Source: Hexactinellida sp. DTS-2022
Taxonomy: Eukaryota > Porifera > Hexactinellida
Assembly (NCBI GenBank): GCA_028753945.1
Contig: JAPNXP010000016.1
Span: forward strand, 2,264,001 to 2,328,000
DNA length: 64,000 nucleotides
Reading direction: 5' to 3'
This document shows, piece after piece, positions 1 to 27,524 of this stretch. The first letter of the stretch is position 1. Every line of letters starts with the position of its first letter. The position numbers and the translations under genes are program-made. Under the pieces are notes generated by a model. That model saw only the letters and a program-made list of their open reading frames with translations, was not told the DNA's origin and did not search any database.

Positions 1-37
1 ACAAAATTAATGCATCAAGAGAATTGGGTTTCTTTCG

Positions 38-3000
38 CTACAACATTTTGTTTGGAGATTTATTCTTTTTTTTTTTTTTAGGCCTACACTGAGGCCCCCA
101 GTTAGGAGGGTTTTCCGGAAATCTTTTCAAATTGTCTACTTTTGACAAAGGCACTATTCCCTGTTTCAGTGTGAAATCTGCCACAAAGCTGACTGGTTTT
201 GACATTATTATGTGGGCAGGGGATTGTTCGGATGGGACTCGAGTCACCGCTTCTTCGGACTGAGCACAACACTTCATTAGGTCCCAAAGAATGCCAGCAG
301 GCATGTCTGTTTTCAGAGAATAACGTTCTGTGTGGGAATAGGAAACTCGGTAGCCCGCGTTCTTAATAGCAGACCATAACTTGTGAGTTTTTGGCATAGA
401 AGTATTGAGAGTTGTGCAGAGTTGTTGTGTTGTGTAGTGCAACGGGACATCTTGCAGCTCTTCTGTTATCATTGTTAGCATGCCTATGGGAGTGGTGAGT
501 GGTGAGTTGTTAGGGTACCATTCTACCAACGAACTGGTAGTTTAATTTATGAAATATTCATTTTAATTTGTATTGTACATTATTTATTTACTAGTATATT
601 TAGCATCTTTATTATAATCAATTATAATATCACTTAGTTTTAAAACTACTACAGGGTTATAAAAATAATATTCAATAATTGTGTTACTTTACCATTCAAT
701 CTTTGTACTGTCTTTAATTTATGACTCTCTAGATCCAAACTTGTAAGAACATCCTTTACGAATTTAATATCATGGATGGGGTCTAGCCAAATGGGACCTC
801 CTAATAGATATAACACAAAATAAATTCTATTGATTTTAATAGCATTTGTATAGGAAATACGTTTGTTGACCAAATAATTGTACAGTCAGCTTCTTTATTA
901 TGAACATGCAAAGGAACAAAAATTGTGTTAATAGTAAGCGAATTCAATTTAATACTAACCATATGTAAGTTATTAATTAATTTGGGACCAAAAAATTTCA
1001 TAATTTTTAAAAATAATTTAAAAAACATTAAAAAATTCCTAATTAATAAATTTCATAGCTGGCTGTATTACGCCGTACATAATACATGTTATTATTTGTG
1101 ATATGAATAATAACTGACCTATGTGGTGAGTCCAGCCACAAATATTACATTTCCTGTCTACAGGGGGTCCCGTAGCAGGTTTATACTTTGTGGATTTATC
1201 CTCACTGATTATCTTAGCTAAGGGTTGTGTACTGAAGCTCTTACAGCCACTGCAGCTGTACAGCATTCCTATCTTCTCTGCCGAGTGCTTAGCTTGCTCC
1301 TTTCCCTTATAAACTCTATAAATATGTATACTAGCACATCAGAATACATAATAACACATAGTTATATGTTGTTGTTGTAAATGTTGCAAGGTTTTTCTAA
1401 ATTGTTCTAAATTTAATGTACAGTAGAACCTCGTTAGTACGAACACCAGGGGACAGCAATATGCGTTCGCCTTATCCAGAATTAGTATTAACCAATTTCA
1501 TTTGTATTGAAAAGGCTTTGAAGGGGACTGAAATAGTGTATTAACCGTGTTCGTACTAACTAGATTATACATGTTGAACATGCATGTTTGCAAAGTTTTT
1601 TCAAAACAGTTGTAGTATATTACGAAACTTAACTCTGTTATAAATGCAACAGCTAATTAGTTAGAGCAGTATAGTTAATGTCTAAGATAGAAGTTATCAA
1701 TGTAGAAGTTAAGGACAACCCCAGTCACTTCTTGTCCCCATTTAAGTTCGAAGTGTCATTCGACTGTTTTGAGTCTCTCCCATTGGATTTGGATTGGAAG
1801 ATAATATACGTGGGTTCAGCTTCCAGTTCTGAGTACGATCAGATATTGGACAGTGTCCTTGTGGGGCCCGTGCCGGCTGGTAGACACATGTTCACGTTTG
1901 AGGCCAACTGTCCTGACGTCACAAAGCTGCCTCCACAGGACGCACTCGGCGTGACCGTAGTGCTACTCACCTGTTCGTATCGAGACAGCGAGTTTGTGCG
2001 CATTGGCTACTACGTTAATAACGGCTACGAAGACGAGGAGCTATTGCTAGCCCCGCCCCCGCAGCCCCTGTTCCATCGATGCAAGCGCAACGTTCTGGCC
2101 GAGTGTCCACGGGTGACAAGATTCGCGATAAACTGGGAGGACAACACAGCTTGTGATAACCTAGATGCGTTCGGTATGCCCAAGCAGGAAATCGGAAATA
2201 TGAACGAGTTTTCTAACCACGGGATAATAGATTTCAGCGACTTGAATTTGTATCCACAATCCGGACAAAATCCTGTTATTGCCGGGGCCGCTAAGATTCC
2301 CACCAACGCGCCACACGCGCTTCTACAGAGCGGTGATGAGAACCAAGTTCAGCAGGAATGTTTCGCAAAGGCAAAGGAAGAAGAACCGATGAACGAACAG
2401 ACTTAACTTAATACAAATATAAGAGAATAGCTCACTTACTTATACTGGTCAGTGGTCACCTTACTGTTGGTTTGCTTTAGTTTAGTTTTATTGCATCGTG
2501 ATCTAACTGGGACAGTAGATTGCTGTCCTGTATTTTAACCAAGTGTTTACTGTCAATTGAATTAAACTAATGTCTTAAATGAGGCAGCTTATATATTACA
2601 TTTGTGCTGTATTTACTTTTATGGGCTTAGTTATAATCAATCAACACCTTTTCAATATATAATCCGGCTTCGCAAAGCTGAATTTTGATGTAAGAAATTG
2701 ACTTTGCCAGTTCTAAAAACCAGGGTTATTATACAGGTCTAGAATTGCCACTCCTAATAGAGTATGAAAATTTGTACGCCTAAAAAGGTTAGTTTTGTAT
2801 TACTCTATGGGAACTTTCGGTATTTTTCGCGATCCTAAATGCAAACCATAGCAATCTATGTGCAAACTTATCCCAATTTATACGCTTCTAGGCGTATGGG
2901 ATTACTACTGCACAAAAAACCCTGCTGAAAATATATTTATTTATATACGTATACAGGTAAACCTCCCAAAGCGGCACCCATCGGGAGAATGATTTTGTGC

Positions 3001-4720
3001 CGCTTCTCGGAGGTTGCCGCTTTGGGAGGTTGCTCGTAAGGTAAAACTCCCAAAGCGGCACCCATCGGGAGAATGATTTTGTGCCGCTTCTCGGAGGTTG
3101 CCGCTACTCGGAGGTGCCGCTTTGGGAGGTTTACCTGTATTCCTTTATGTATTCCGAACCTACCTGACGAATATCCTAGCATAGAAGTCTATAGAGACAG
3201 ATAGCAGTGGGTGTATGTACCGACCGTATCTATTGGCGTGAGAGCTGACAGTGGATAGGATTATCCGCAGAGCAGTCTCGTGTATGTGGGGCGTGTTTGG
3301 GATCGAGGTGCTCCCATACTTGGCGTAGCAAGTGGTGGCAGCCTTGCCGCATAGAACTGCCATGTCTGTACACGTCACGCACAGTAAACCTAATATATAC
3401 AGTGTACAGTGCATTTCTTAACTTCAGCTATTGAGTGGTCTACAGCAATTCAATTTTAAATATTATTCCGTCTACTTTTCACATATAAATTGCAATATAT
3501 AATATGTTTATTACGAGGGTCAAGTCATAGTGCTATATGTGAAAACGCCCGTAGCGCGAAACGAACAAAATCTGTAAATACATAAAACCTATATATAACG
3601 GCCACTTAGAATAGATTCCCACATGACTTTGCTTATTATAATCAACCTGTGTATAGCAGCAGTCACCTGTACATAACGGCCAATTTGGCCAACCCCTTTG
3701 ATGCCGTTATTAAACAGGTTAAACTGTATTTGCATACAATCGATATACTGTCTAACTCTAACAGACAAATGCCTGATTCTGTATACCTACTCACCTCCAT
3801 TCTCCACGGCCTGCACTGCTGCGTCCAGGAACTGAGCAGGGGACCCGTATGGGTCTATATCAACCACGTGGTATCTGCTGTGCTCCCCACTGCTCCTGTG
3901 CATTAGCATAGCGGCGTCACTGCACACAGGCAGAACTCGGTCTGTCACCTTATTGAGCTCTGAGTTAAGCTGTATCGCCTCCACCGCCCTGGGGTCTATG
4001 TCGTTAGCGGTTATATGCAGTCTCCCTGGTACCTCGAGAGCGTACCGTATCGCTCTGAGGCCCGTAGCCGACAGGGCGTCTAGGATACGCAGCACTAGGG
4101 AAATACGTGTAGTAGATTGTATAGTAGACCCTCGTTAATACGAACACGGGTACAGCGAAATATCGGTTAATACGAAACTAATTTCACTCACCTACAAAGC
4201 ATTTTCAAAACAAATAATATGAATACAAATTTCGGATAAGGCGAACGTATTTTGGTCATACAAACGAGTTCTACTGTATACTATAGTAGACCCTCGTTAA
4301 TAAGAACAATCGAAGGCGAAATATCGGTTTGCAAGTGACTCTTGTTAATATAAATTTCCGGTTAATACGAACTCATTTCTAACGGTTCCCTGGTGTTCTT
4401 ATTGACGATATTAATCTGCTGTATATAACGCAACAAGAGTTATACAAACCTGGAAGTTCTTTTCCCACCACAGTATCTGTGTCAGCTGTAGCTATTCCCT
4501 CTCTGTTAGCTTTCCTGCCGATACCGTCTCGATAGAATATTCTAGCAAACTGGTTTATGACCGCTACTGTCAGGTCTCTGTTGAACTCCTGCACCGGGTT
4601 ATAGAACACCCCCGGGGGGAGGGGAATAGAGGCTCTGCCTTCCTCTATCAGAGAGGGGGCCTCTTGGGGGCTAATCTGGGAACTGTCAGTGTCTTCTGAT
4701 AGAGCGATGTTAGTGGCCAT
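38..4720 (-). CDS. TRMT1: tRNA (guanine26-N2)-dimethyltransferase, six exons
   Basis: The product would add two methyl groups to N2 of G26 in tRNAs, in nucleus and mitochondria, using S-adenosylmethionine. Exons read on the minus strand: 4720-4450, 4094-3795, 3389-3164, 1315-1119, 800-693, 483-38. All junctions are GT-AG and the phases close exactly to give 515 residues (human about 659). Exon 1 has the family signature [13 protein letters not shown]; exon 2 has the SAM-binding [16 protein letters not shown] and the catalytic-loop DIDPYGSP; exon 3 has [14 protein letters not shown] and CYAKYGS; exons 4-5 carry a zinc-ribbon-like CSGC...CNICG. The C-terminus ends in a lysine-rich tail. Intron 3 (about 1.85 kb) holds ASF1 on the other strand. 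The start ATG at 4720 faces the PKC gene across about 0.7 kb. Identity is very secure; exon edges are by eye. Confidence 0.95.
1421..1570. mobile_element. Pogo/Tigger-like MITE, family A (TRMT1 intron 3)
   Basis: Ends begin cagtagaacctcgttagtac and close with the inverted form ccgtgttcgtactaac. Body carries the family core 'gcgttcgccttatcc' and 'aaaggctttgaagggga' found in many other copies here. No transposase frame. Confidence 0.75.
1678..2406 (+). CDS. ASF1: Histone H3-H4 chaperone ASF1, single exon
   Basis: The product would bind H3-H4 dimers and hand them to CAF-1 or HIRA during nucleosome assembly. The 242-residue frame starts [15 protein letters not shown] and follows the ASF1 core over residues 1-155: [44 protein letters not shown] and RIGYYVNN are all family signatures, including the valine region that contacts H3. 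The remaining 85 residues are acidic and low-complexity, as in other ASF1 tails. There is no intron. The gene lies wholly within intron 3 of TRMT1 on the opposite strand, with a pogo-like MITE (1421-1570) just upstream. Lack of introns and the nested position suggest, as inference, that it arrived as a retrocopy or lost its introns. Confidence 0.96.
   Translation: MSKIEVINVEVKDNPSHFLSPFKFEVSFDCFESLPLDLDWKIIYVGSASSSEYDQILDSVLVGPVPAGRHMFTFEANCPDVTKLPPQDALGVTVVLLTCSYRDSEFVRIGYYVNNGYEDEELLLAPPPQPLFHRCKRNVLAECPRVTRFAINWEDNTACDNLDAFGMPKQEIGNMNEFSNHGIIDFSDLNLYPQSGQNPVIAGAAKIPTNAPHALLQSGDENQVQQECFAKAKEEEPMNEQT
2652..2735. repeat. Dispersed repeat, family N
   Basis: The stretch 'caacaccttttcaatatata...ggcttcgcaaagctgaatttt...gccag' recurs at 24467-24535, 29239-29325 and, more diverged, at 47452-47525. 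Likely fragments of an old non-autonomous element. Confidence 0.55.
2952..3140. mobile_element. MITE family B, internally duplicated (TRMT1 intron 3)
   Basis: Ends tacaggtaaacctcccaaag and its inverse; the inner block with cccatcgggagaatgattt is present twice, so this is a dimer-like form of the 71-bp copy at 45374-45444. It stops 23 bases before the TRMT1 exon 3 splice donor. Confidence 0.75.
4121..4410. mobile_element. Two adjacent family A MITEs (TRMT1 intron 1)
   Basis: 4121-4280 runs from atagtagaccctcgttaata to the inverse end ctactgta; a second, more decayed copy starts at once at 4282 with nearly the same end and runs to about 4410. Confidence 0.65.
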
Positions 4721-4734
4721 GTAGTTAGTGGTAG

Positions 4735-5105
4735 CTATTTATAGATAAGGGCAGTTCTAAAAATAGTATGTTGTCAGTGTTGATAACACATCCTTTTTAC
4801 CTGAGAAATACTCTTAGATGCTTTTAGTTTTTAAATTTTAGGTTAGTTTGTAAATACATAACTAATTACCTCAATATCTTGATCCATTGGCAGTATTGAG
4901 GCACAGTAAACTCCGTTATAACGAAGTGGTAGATATTTATAGATAAGGGCAGTTCTAAAAATAGTACTGTACAGTACAATCTCTTGATAACATTCTTTTT
5001 TAACTGTAAATACTCCTAAAATGCTTGTAGTTATAATTTTAGGTTAGTTTGCAAATACGTGTCATCTAGATACCGTACCTACAGTATCTTGAGCCATTGA
5101 AAGTT
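4735..5105. repeat. Tandem duplication (~175 bp) in the shared TRMT1/PKC promoter region
   Basis: 4735-4905 and 4932-5105 align along their length: tatttatagataagggcagt, then 'ttttaggttagttt', then 'tatcttga(t/g)ccattg'. The copies are separated by a short piece matching the end of a family E MITE (cagtaaactccgttataac at 4905). The whole 4721-5415 gap is the head-to-head intergenic region and I see no other gene in it. Confidence 0.7.
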
Positions 5106-5415
5106 TGAGATAATTATTTATCCTTGGTTTAGTATAATAACTTATATAAGCCACTTGTTATTTAGCACGTTAGCAAGATTACATCAATGTACATGTGTTG
5201 TATCATCATATAACTCCAGGACCGAACAAATCTAATAGGCTCTAATCAGAGGTGAGATCTCCCCCGTATGCATGCAATATTGGCTTTCATCCACTTTTAT
5301 AATAACTTGCCCAATGAATGATTACAGAATATATTTGGCATTTGCTTCACTCGGGGTATCGCGTTACCAGTAGGGACATTATACCAATCTAAGCTAATAA
5401 TCTCAGTGTAATAAC

Positions 5416-21105
<15,690 letters not shown>

Positions 21106-22257
21106 CTTTGTATATATATATACGGGCTCAGTTTGCAATGTTTTATAAGAGTTTTAATCCCACACACCTGATACTGTTTATATATCAATTTTGAAACTGT
21201 ATATATATTTGTAATTCTGCCGTATTTCTACATTTGTACCTGAGATTAGACTGGTTGCTTTTATTATTTTTATAAATGAGCATTTCTGTAATGCATTTTC
21301 TTGCTCCTCATTCACACATTCAGATTGTATGCCTTTTCATACCGATTTTTTCACGTTAATTTAAACTTAATTAACGAGTTGATTCAAATGCTCAGGTGGT
21401 TAATTAATGGTTAATGCATTGTTTGTACTTCAATGCTAATGCAACCACTAAATAAAGTAATTTGATAACAGCTGTCTTTTGGTTAATTTATCGATTATAA
21501 GAATAAATTCTTTGAATTAAATTCTCAAGGGACATACGCTCCTGGCTAACATTGGAAAATCTAATTCAAAGTGGCTAGTATCGATCTTGTGTCGATTACA
21601 AATCATCCTACCAAATCCTTTGTAATTTTAGCAGCTGATTGGTCTTCCGAAAAGACTTAGAATATTACTTTCGATAAAATACATCCCTCTCTGATGGTTT
21701 AGGTATATTCAGACTATTTTAATAACCAAATTTCGTAACTATTGGTTGAATGTTAATAACTTTGGAATAATCTTTGATTTCTGTCATAAGACGGAAATGA
21801 ACACATTCCACTCTGTTGACTGGTCAGTTTAATGTATTAATTAATTAAATTAAACTTATATAAATATAATTACCATTATCTGTACTTACATATACATTTC
21901 TTATCTTATTAATTAAAGCTAAATGCTCTGCTATAATAGTGTTTTATGTAAAGTCAATTACTAAATTAACGCAATTAATTGTTTAAAATATATAAATTGT
22001 TTACAGGCCTTATTCGACATGGCATATCCATCCATACAAAGCATGATCTATTCTTCTTCTAAGCAACTAAACTTAATTCCATAACTATTGAGGTTAGTAG
22101 GAGGTGTATATAATGTTATCTTTGTTAGAGTCAAGCCTTCAACAATGTTGTAATATTCATACAGTAGTGGCCCGTAACCCGAGCTCGCTGTGAGTATGCC
22201 AGTTCGGAGCATAATACATAATATCCTACGAGGAACAAACTCTGGATAGTCCTAACT
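21106..22257. other. PKC-to-TRIM intergenic region with direct repeat R2b
   Basis: About 1.15 kb, AT-rich. 21433-22045 is the second copy of the repeat at 17638-17915, so the upstream region of the TRIM-NHL gene shares ancestry with the spacer of the inverted NHL pair. I see no gene or RNA in the remainder. Confidence 0.6.
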
Positions 22258-25200
22258 ATGGCAACATACTCGGTGAAATTTGACTCAGAGCTGGTAGCAG
22301 ATTCGTACGAATGTGTTAGTCCAATTGAGCATTTCGGTGTGTGTCCCGTTTGCGTTAAGGAGTACGAAGACCCGGCTTGGCTTTCGTGCTGCCACACGGT
22401 ATGCAGGGGCTGTTTGAAGGGGAAAGAGGGCCAGCCAGTCATGTCTTTTGAGAACATCGTATGTCCAGTTTGCCAGAACGTTACAATGACGAATGAGAAT
22501 GGGTTGGATGGACTTATGGCTGATACGTTTGCTAAGAAAGTAGCTCAGTTAAGCAAACTCAAAAAATCGAAACAAAATCTCAACAAAGTAAAGTGCACAG
22601 GCGAATGCATGCAGGTCGGTTTCATCAGTTTTCGTAAGTTTTACAAATCTTACGAATTATTATGCATGCAATTATTTAATATGTTATAACTGTTTAGCTA
22701 ATTTGCAGAACACTTGGCTAGTGCTAAAATTTTATTAATCAATAGCAATTTGGTTATTGAACTAACTGATAAACAATGCGATATATTTCTGACTTTATTC
22801 ATTCATTAAAAGAATAGACAGCCACAAAAGCCACAATTAGATAAAATGAAAGAATAAACTTGAAAAATATTACAATAAACCACAATGATGATTTTAAGCT
22901 ATATTTATTTACTCGAATTACGAATAATAGCCTAGCAGATTATTTATTTTAGCCACCCTATATTGGGGCGATTATTAATTCAGAGGGGAAATTTTTTTAA
23001 TTTCAAACCTACCTTAAATTGGGGCGATTATTCGAGTAAATACTATAGGTTCTGTTTGTATCATAAATATCTTTCCTTATGGCTCTACCCAATAAATTAT
23101 CCAGGAGCGCGAGACGCTCCTTTTTTTGGAGCATGATATTTTGAAAATTTTAATTTAAGAGCGCGAAAATTGTGAATCTTCTCCTATACTGTAACATTAA
23201 TTTGTGATTTGATGTGATTTAATGATATTGGATCATACCAGGATTAGGATCGTATTTACAGATGGCTGTATATACACTGGCTATACCGTTCATGCAATAA
23301 TACACTTATTAGGGCGGCGCAAAGGCAGTCAGCTTCTGTCTGGACTGCTGTGTGCACCTGTGTCAGTTGGATCTTAAAGTGCACCAGAAAATGACTAAGG
23401 AGACTCACACTGTTATTCCTCTCAAGGAATTAGTCTCTAAGACAACCAGCGACCTTCTGCTTAAGACAAGTCCCTTTAGATGTGCCTACCATCTGGATGT
23501 AAGATTATACTAATTCTACATTGTATAGCTGTAGTGTTATTTTCTGCTAGTCCATAAGGGGTCGTTCTAACGTTGCATATCGCTTCCAAAGGGGTCAACC
23601 AATGTGTGACAGACAATCCTTTGTATATTACAAAGGTAAAAAATTGATATAGGGAGGGAGTATCTAATTTCCTGGAATTTTGCGTTGCAAAATGTTTGAA
23701 CGGACCCTAACTTTATAATCGGATTTAACTTGCAATCTATAAGCCAACTTCCATTCTTCTTATTTCAGTGAAATAAACAAAATGTGTATTTGTAGCATGG
23801 CGATTAACCGTGCCGAGAAATCTAATCATAACTGTATCCTCATTACGGTTGAATACCTTATACCCTATACCGTATCCATGCTGCCCCCACAGGTCCCGGC
23901 TGTCTACTACTGCCTCACCTCTCAGCTGTTAATGTGCGACCACTGCAAAGCCTCGCACAACCCTAATCACAACATAGAGCTGCTGGAGTCCCATCTGAGC
24001 AGAATGGCAGACTGGACCAGGGATAACCTCGCTAACCACAGAGACGAGTCCGAGAGAATGAGGGAGGAGGAAGCCAACCAATGGTCGAAAATGAAAGATA
24101 TCAAGATACAGATCGGGTCCTCGTTCGACAGACTGATATTCCGACTGGAAGCCCGCAAGAAGGAGCTTCTCTCCAAACTGGACAGCATTATGGACGAGAC
24201 CCGGAGCTCTCTGGACATACAGAGGAAGAAAATGGCACAGCTGGACCAGCTCAAGGAGCTGCTTATTGTGAGTACGGACTACTGACTGCTATGTATGCAC
24301 CTACTGTATAACTGTTAGTACGGATATACAAGGAACTATGTACAGGTTAACTAAGTTGCTTATTGTGAGTACTGCTGCTATGTACGTACGTACTATACAC
24401 AAGGGACTGGTATAATGGTAGTTAGTTGATTATAATAATGGGAAGTCATGTGGGGACCTAACACCTTTTCAATGTACATACTAGCTTCGCAAAGATCAAT
24501 TTTGGTAAAAAATTATCTCGCCAATTAATTAGAAAATGTTACTTACGAACATGGTTAATACGAAATTCCGGTTGATACTAAAACTATTTCAATCCCCTTC
24601 AAAACCTTTTCAATACAAATGACACCGGTTTATACGAATTCCGGATAAGGCGAACACATTTAACGGTCCCCTTATGTTTGTACTAACGGGGCTACTGTAG
24701 TATGCCGTATTTAATACAACTAATCCGTTTGCTCAGGTGAAGAGTCACTACCCGAAGGACGTGTCTATGCTTCACTCCGTGATGGCTCTAAACCAGCGTC
24801 TGCAGGACGAGCTGAATAGAGCCCAGGCCGAGTACGACGTTCCTTACGGAGACATTCACTTCAACATAGACCCCAGCATTCAGGTGTACCTGCAGAACCT
24901 GGGGCGTTTCCAGGTCACGAGGAACATCCGTCCCGTGGCGGTTATTCGGGACCAGTCTAAACAGGAGTCTTTCTCTCCCTACGCCATAGAGGTTAAGAAC
25001 CAGGGAATATTCGTGTTGGTGTCGGGATCCGAGAGCGTCATAGAGGTGTTCTCCCACACGGGAGAACTCCTTAACACGATTAAGCTTAAGCCGCAGGGCG
25101 ATGAGATCGTGTCGCTTGGAGGCCTGACGGTTACGGACACGCTTATCGCGGTTTCTGTCACTAGCAAACACTGTATACAGACATACTCGCATGAAGGCGA

Positions 25201-25843
25201 GCTACTGAGTGTAATAGGCAAGCTAGGACATGGCCAGTTCGAGTTCAATACGCCTATAGGGCTAGCTACTACTATAGAGGGACATATGATAGTAGCAGAC
25301 AGTAGGAATAACAGACTGCAGGTGTTCACACCTGAACTCAAGTTCTCGCACTTTATCGGAAGTTCCAACAGCGTTCCTGGCGAGCTGCGCTATCCTGCTG
25401 ACGTGGGCGTAACTAAGAATAACGTTATAGTTTGTCTGCACCAGGGGAACCCGTCCATACACGTGTACTCCTTCACTGGGATGCTAATCAACCAGTTCGG
25501 TTCTACGGTTAACAGCAATGAGTTGCATTGCCCTGTGAGACTAGCTGTTTCCCAGTCAGGCCACGTGGTAGCAGTTGACAGGAGCAAGCCCTGTCTGGCT
25601 GTATATGGTAGCGATACCAGCATCATAGTGCGGCTAGCGGGCATGTATAACGAGGTGTGGGGAATAGCATTCAGTCCGCAGAATAGGTTATTCGTGTGCG
25701 ACTCGGATCACATAAAGGTGCTTAATCTGCAACCCTTCGAGCTGTTGGGTCGCACCAGACACTCCTCTCTACCCGGAGACGTTAAGCGGCACTTTACAGC
25801 TCATTCTACTGCTAATAGCGGCCCCTCCATTAGTGACGTATGA
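22258..25843 (+). CDS. TRIM-NHL E3 ubiquitin ligase (RING, B-boxes, coiled coil, NHL), four exons
   Basis: Exons 22258-22614, 23313-23498, 23893-24267 and 24737-25843 join in phase 0 to give 674 residues. Residues 29-73 are a C3HC4 RING (CPVC, LSCCHTVCRGC, CPVC), predicted to recruit an E2. Exon 2 carries a first B-box-like zinc motif (FCLDCCVHLC...H) and exon 3 the second (CDHCKASHNPNH). A coiled coil follows (residues about 215-320). Exon 4 forms the NHL propeller: TPIGLATTIEGHMIVADSRN, YPADVGVTKNNVIVCL, PVRLAVSQSGHVVAVDR, VWGIAFSPQNRLFVCDSD. This is the layout of the TRIM2/3/32/71 group, which acts in ubiquitination and mRNA silencing. No filamin domain is visible, so I do not assign an ortholog. 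It is the only complete TRIM here and a useful reference for the RING-less NHL families nearby. Confidence 0.9.
22909..23047. mobile_element. MITE-like element in TRIM intron 1
   Basis: Inverted ends 'tttactcgaattacgaataat' (in parts) and attattcgagtaaata, with an internal repeat of 'ttggggcgattatt'. Not seen elsewhere in the window. Confidence 0.5.
23093..23270. repeat. Dispersed repeat family K, copy 2 (TRIM intron 1)
   Basis: Matches 8810-8982 along its length, including ccaggagcgcgagacgctcc and the 'atggctgta' end. Confidence 0.75.
24537..24699. mobile_element. Family A MITE (TRIM intron 3)
   Basis: 'cgaacatggttaatacgaaattccg' (in parts) at the left, tactaacggggctactgta at the right; preceded by a family N fragment at 24467-24535. 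Confidence 0.65.
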
Positions 25844-26041
25844 TACTAATGCACCGTAGATATGTTAATGAATTATTTATTGTTTTTAGAATAGTTATAA
25901 TTATTTTATTCATAATTTCATTTATCGAATATGACTAATCCCGTATTATTAATTGATGTATCTTTCTGGAAATACGATTAAACTTTATATGTGTATCGAG
26001 TTACTAACGCATTCAATTCCATTCCCCATTACGGTTGCTAG

Positions 26042-27411
26042 ATGCTATCTACGTGTATGGAATTCTCCAGTTTGGAATCTGCTAAATTGGATTTCTCAGT
26101 TGGCGCCCCCCTCCCCGTATCCAGAGACCCACTGGCCCGTCCCTTCAATCCGTACTCCTTCAACGGAGGAACTATTCTGGCCGTCAGCGGGGCGGACTTC
26201 TCTCTCGTCGCCTCCGACACCCGACTGAGTGAGGGGTTCCGAATCCACACGCGGGACCAGCCCAAGACGTACAGACTAACTGACAATGTTATTCTAGGTT
26301 AGTAGCACTTACAATGTTATTCTAGGTTAGTGGCACTGACAATGTTATTCTAGGTTAGTAGTTATAGACTTAAGTAGAACCTTATATTATACGCACTCCA
26401 TTTTTAGCTAAGAATTCTAAATATATCATTATCTTATTTGGTTTGAGATATAAATATTAGTTTTCTATTGAATAAATTAAATATTTTAAAACAGAATAGT
26501 TTAGTTATAATAATACTTCGTTATATAATAAGTACGTACTCCTTATCTGAAATTCATATTAGTTAACTGGTGCCATTTGTATTGAAAAGGCTTCGAAAAG
26601 GAGTAAAAATAGTGTACCTTACGTGTTTACCTAAGTAATTAATTCATTAACCGGAAATCCGTATTAACGACGTTCTAATGTAGTTTATTTGATTCCTAAA
26701 CATACCAGAGTTCAAACTTGTTATAATGGCTATTATGCTAATTAATTAATTGAACTATGTTTCCACAGAATATTATTTGCATACTTGGTCTATTGACGGA
26801 AACATCATATTCTTATTAATTCATTGTATTTGTACGGATGTCTGCTAGACATTCTGTGGTGGTAATAACAGTATTATAAAATGATTTTATGATTTTATGA
26901 TTTTATGATTTCTCCAGGATGCTGCGGTTTCCATGGCGACGTGTTGACTCTGAACAAAGAGCTGTCAGCTCAAATAAAGCTCTACAAGCACCAACACGGC
27001 CACGAGATATCCTGTTCCTCTCTCGCCCAGATGTTATCCACAATGCTCTACTCCCGTCGCTTCTTTCCCTTCTACACATACAACATTATGATCGGGCTGG
27101 ACCCCCAGGGGAAGGGCTGTGTGTACAGCTTCGATCCGGTCGGTTCCTACGAGCGCGAGACCTATAGAGCGGGCGGCACTGCGGCCTCTATGCTGCAGCC
27201 GCTGCTGGACAACCAGATCGGGTTCCTGAACCAGAACATCCCTGAGCAGGACCGTCCGCTGCTAACAGCTGACCGCGCCATAGCTCTTGTGAGAGACGTG
27301 TTTATAGGCGCAGCTGAGAGGGACATATGCACCGGGGACGGTCTCCACATGCAGCTGGTGACCAAGGACGGGATTAAGACTCTGGACAGGTTCCCGCTTA
27401 GGAGGGACTAG
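26042..27411 (+). CDS. PSMB1: 20S proteasome subunit beta type-1 (beta6), two exons
   Basis: This is a structural, non-catalytic beta subunit of the 20S core. Exon 1 is 26042-26297 and exon 2 is 26918-27411, giving 249 residues (human 241). Signatures follow the family without a gap: [85 protein letters not shown] and GFLNQN. The start is the ATG at 26042, giving a normal short propeptide. The exon 1 end with its splice donor is repeated twice more just downstream (26282-26361). The intron also holds repeat P and a decayed family A MITE (26404-26683). Confidence 0.97.
26282..26361 (+). repeat. Triplicated exon end plus splice donor in PSMB1
   Basis: Three copies of a 28-base unit (acaatgttattctaggttag) give possible donors after 26297, 26325 and 26353. 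Only the first keeps the frame: reading past it meets TAG at once (GGT TAG). Confidence 0.85.
26404..26683. repeat. Composite repeat P plus family A remnant (PSMB1 intron)
   Basis: 26404-26516 ('ttatttggtttgagatataaata', 'ctattgaataaatta', in parts) aligns with 43914-44020. Both are followed directly by a family A-like MITE, so the pair was duplicated or dispersed as one unit. Confidence 0.65.
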
Positions 27412-27524
27412 TACTGTGTGTAGTGACTGTAGTGGATATATAGTAGACAGCTTGAGATTAATTCATACAGTATTACTCGATAGTAGCCTAGGCGATAGAA
27501 TTTTAGCCATTATTATTCCATAAC

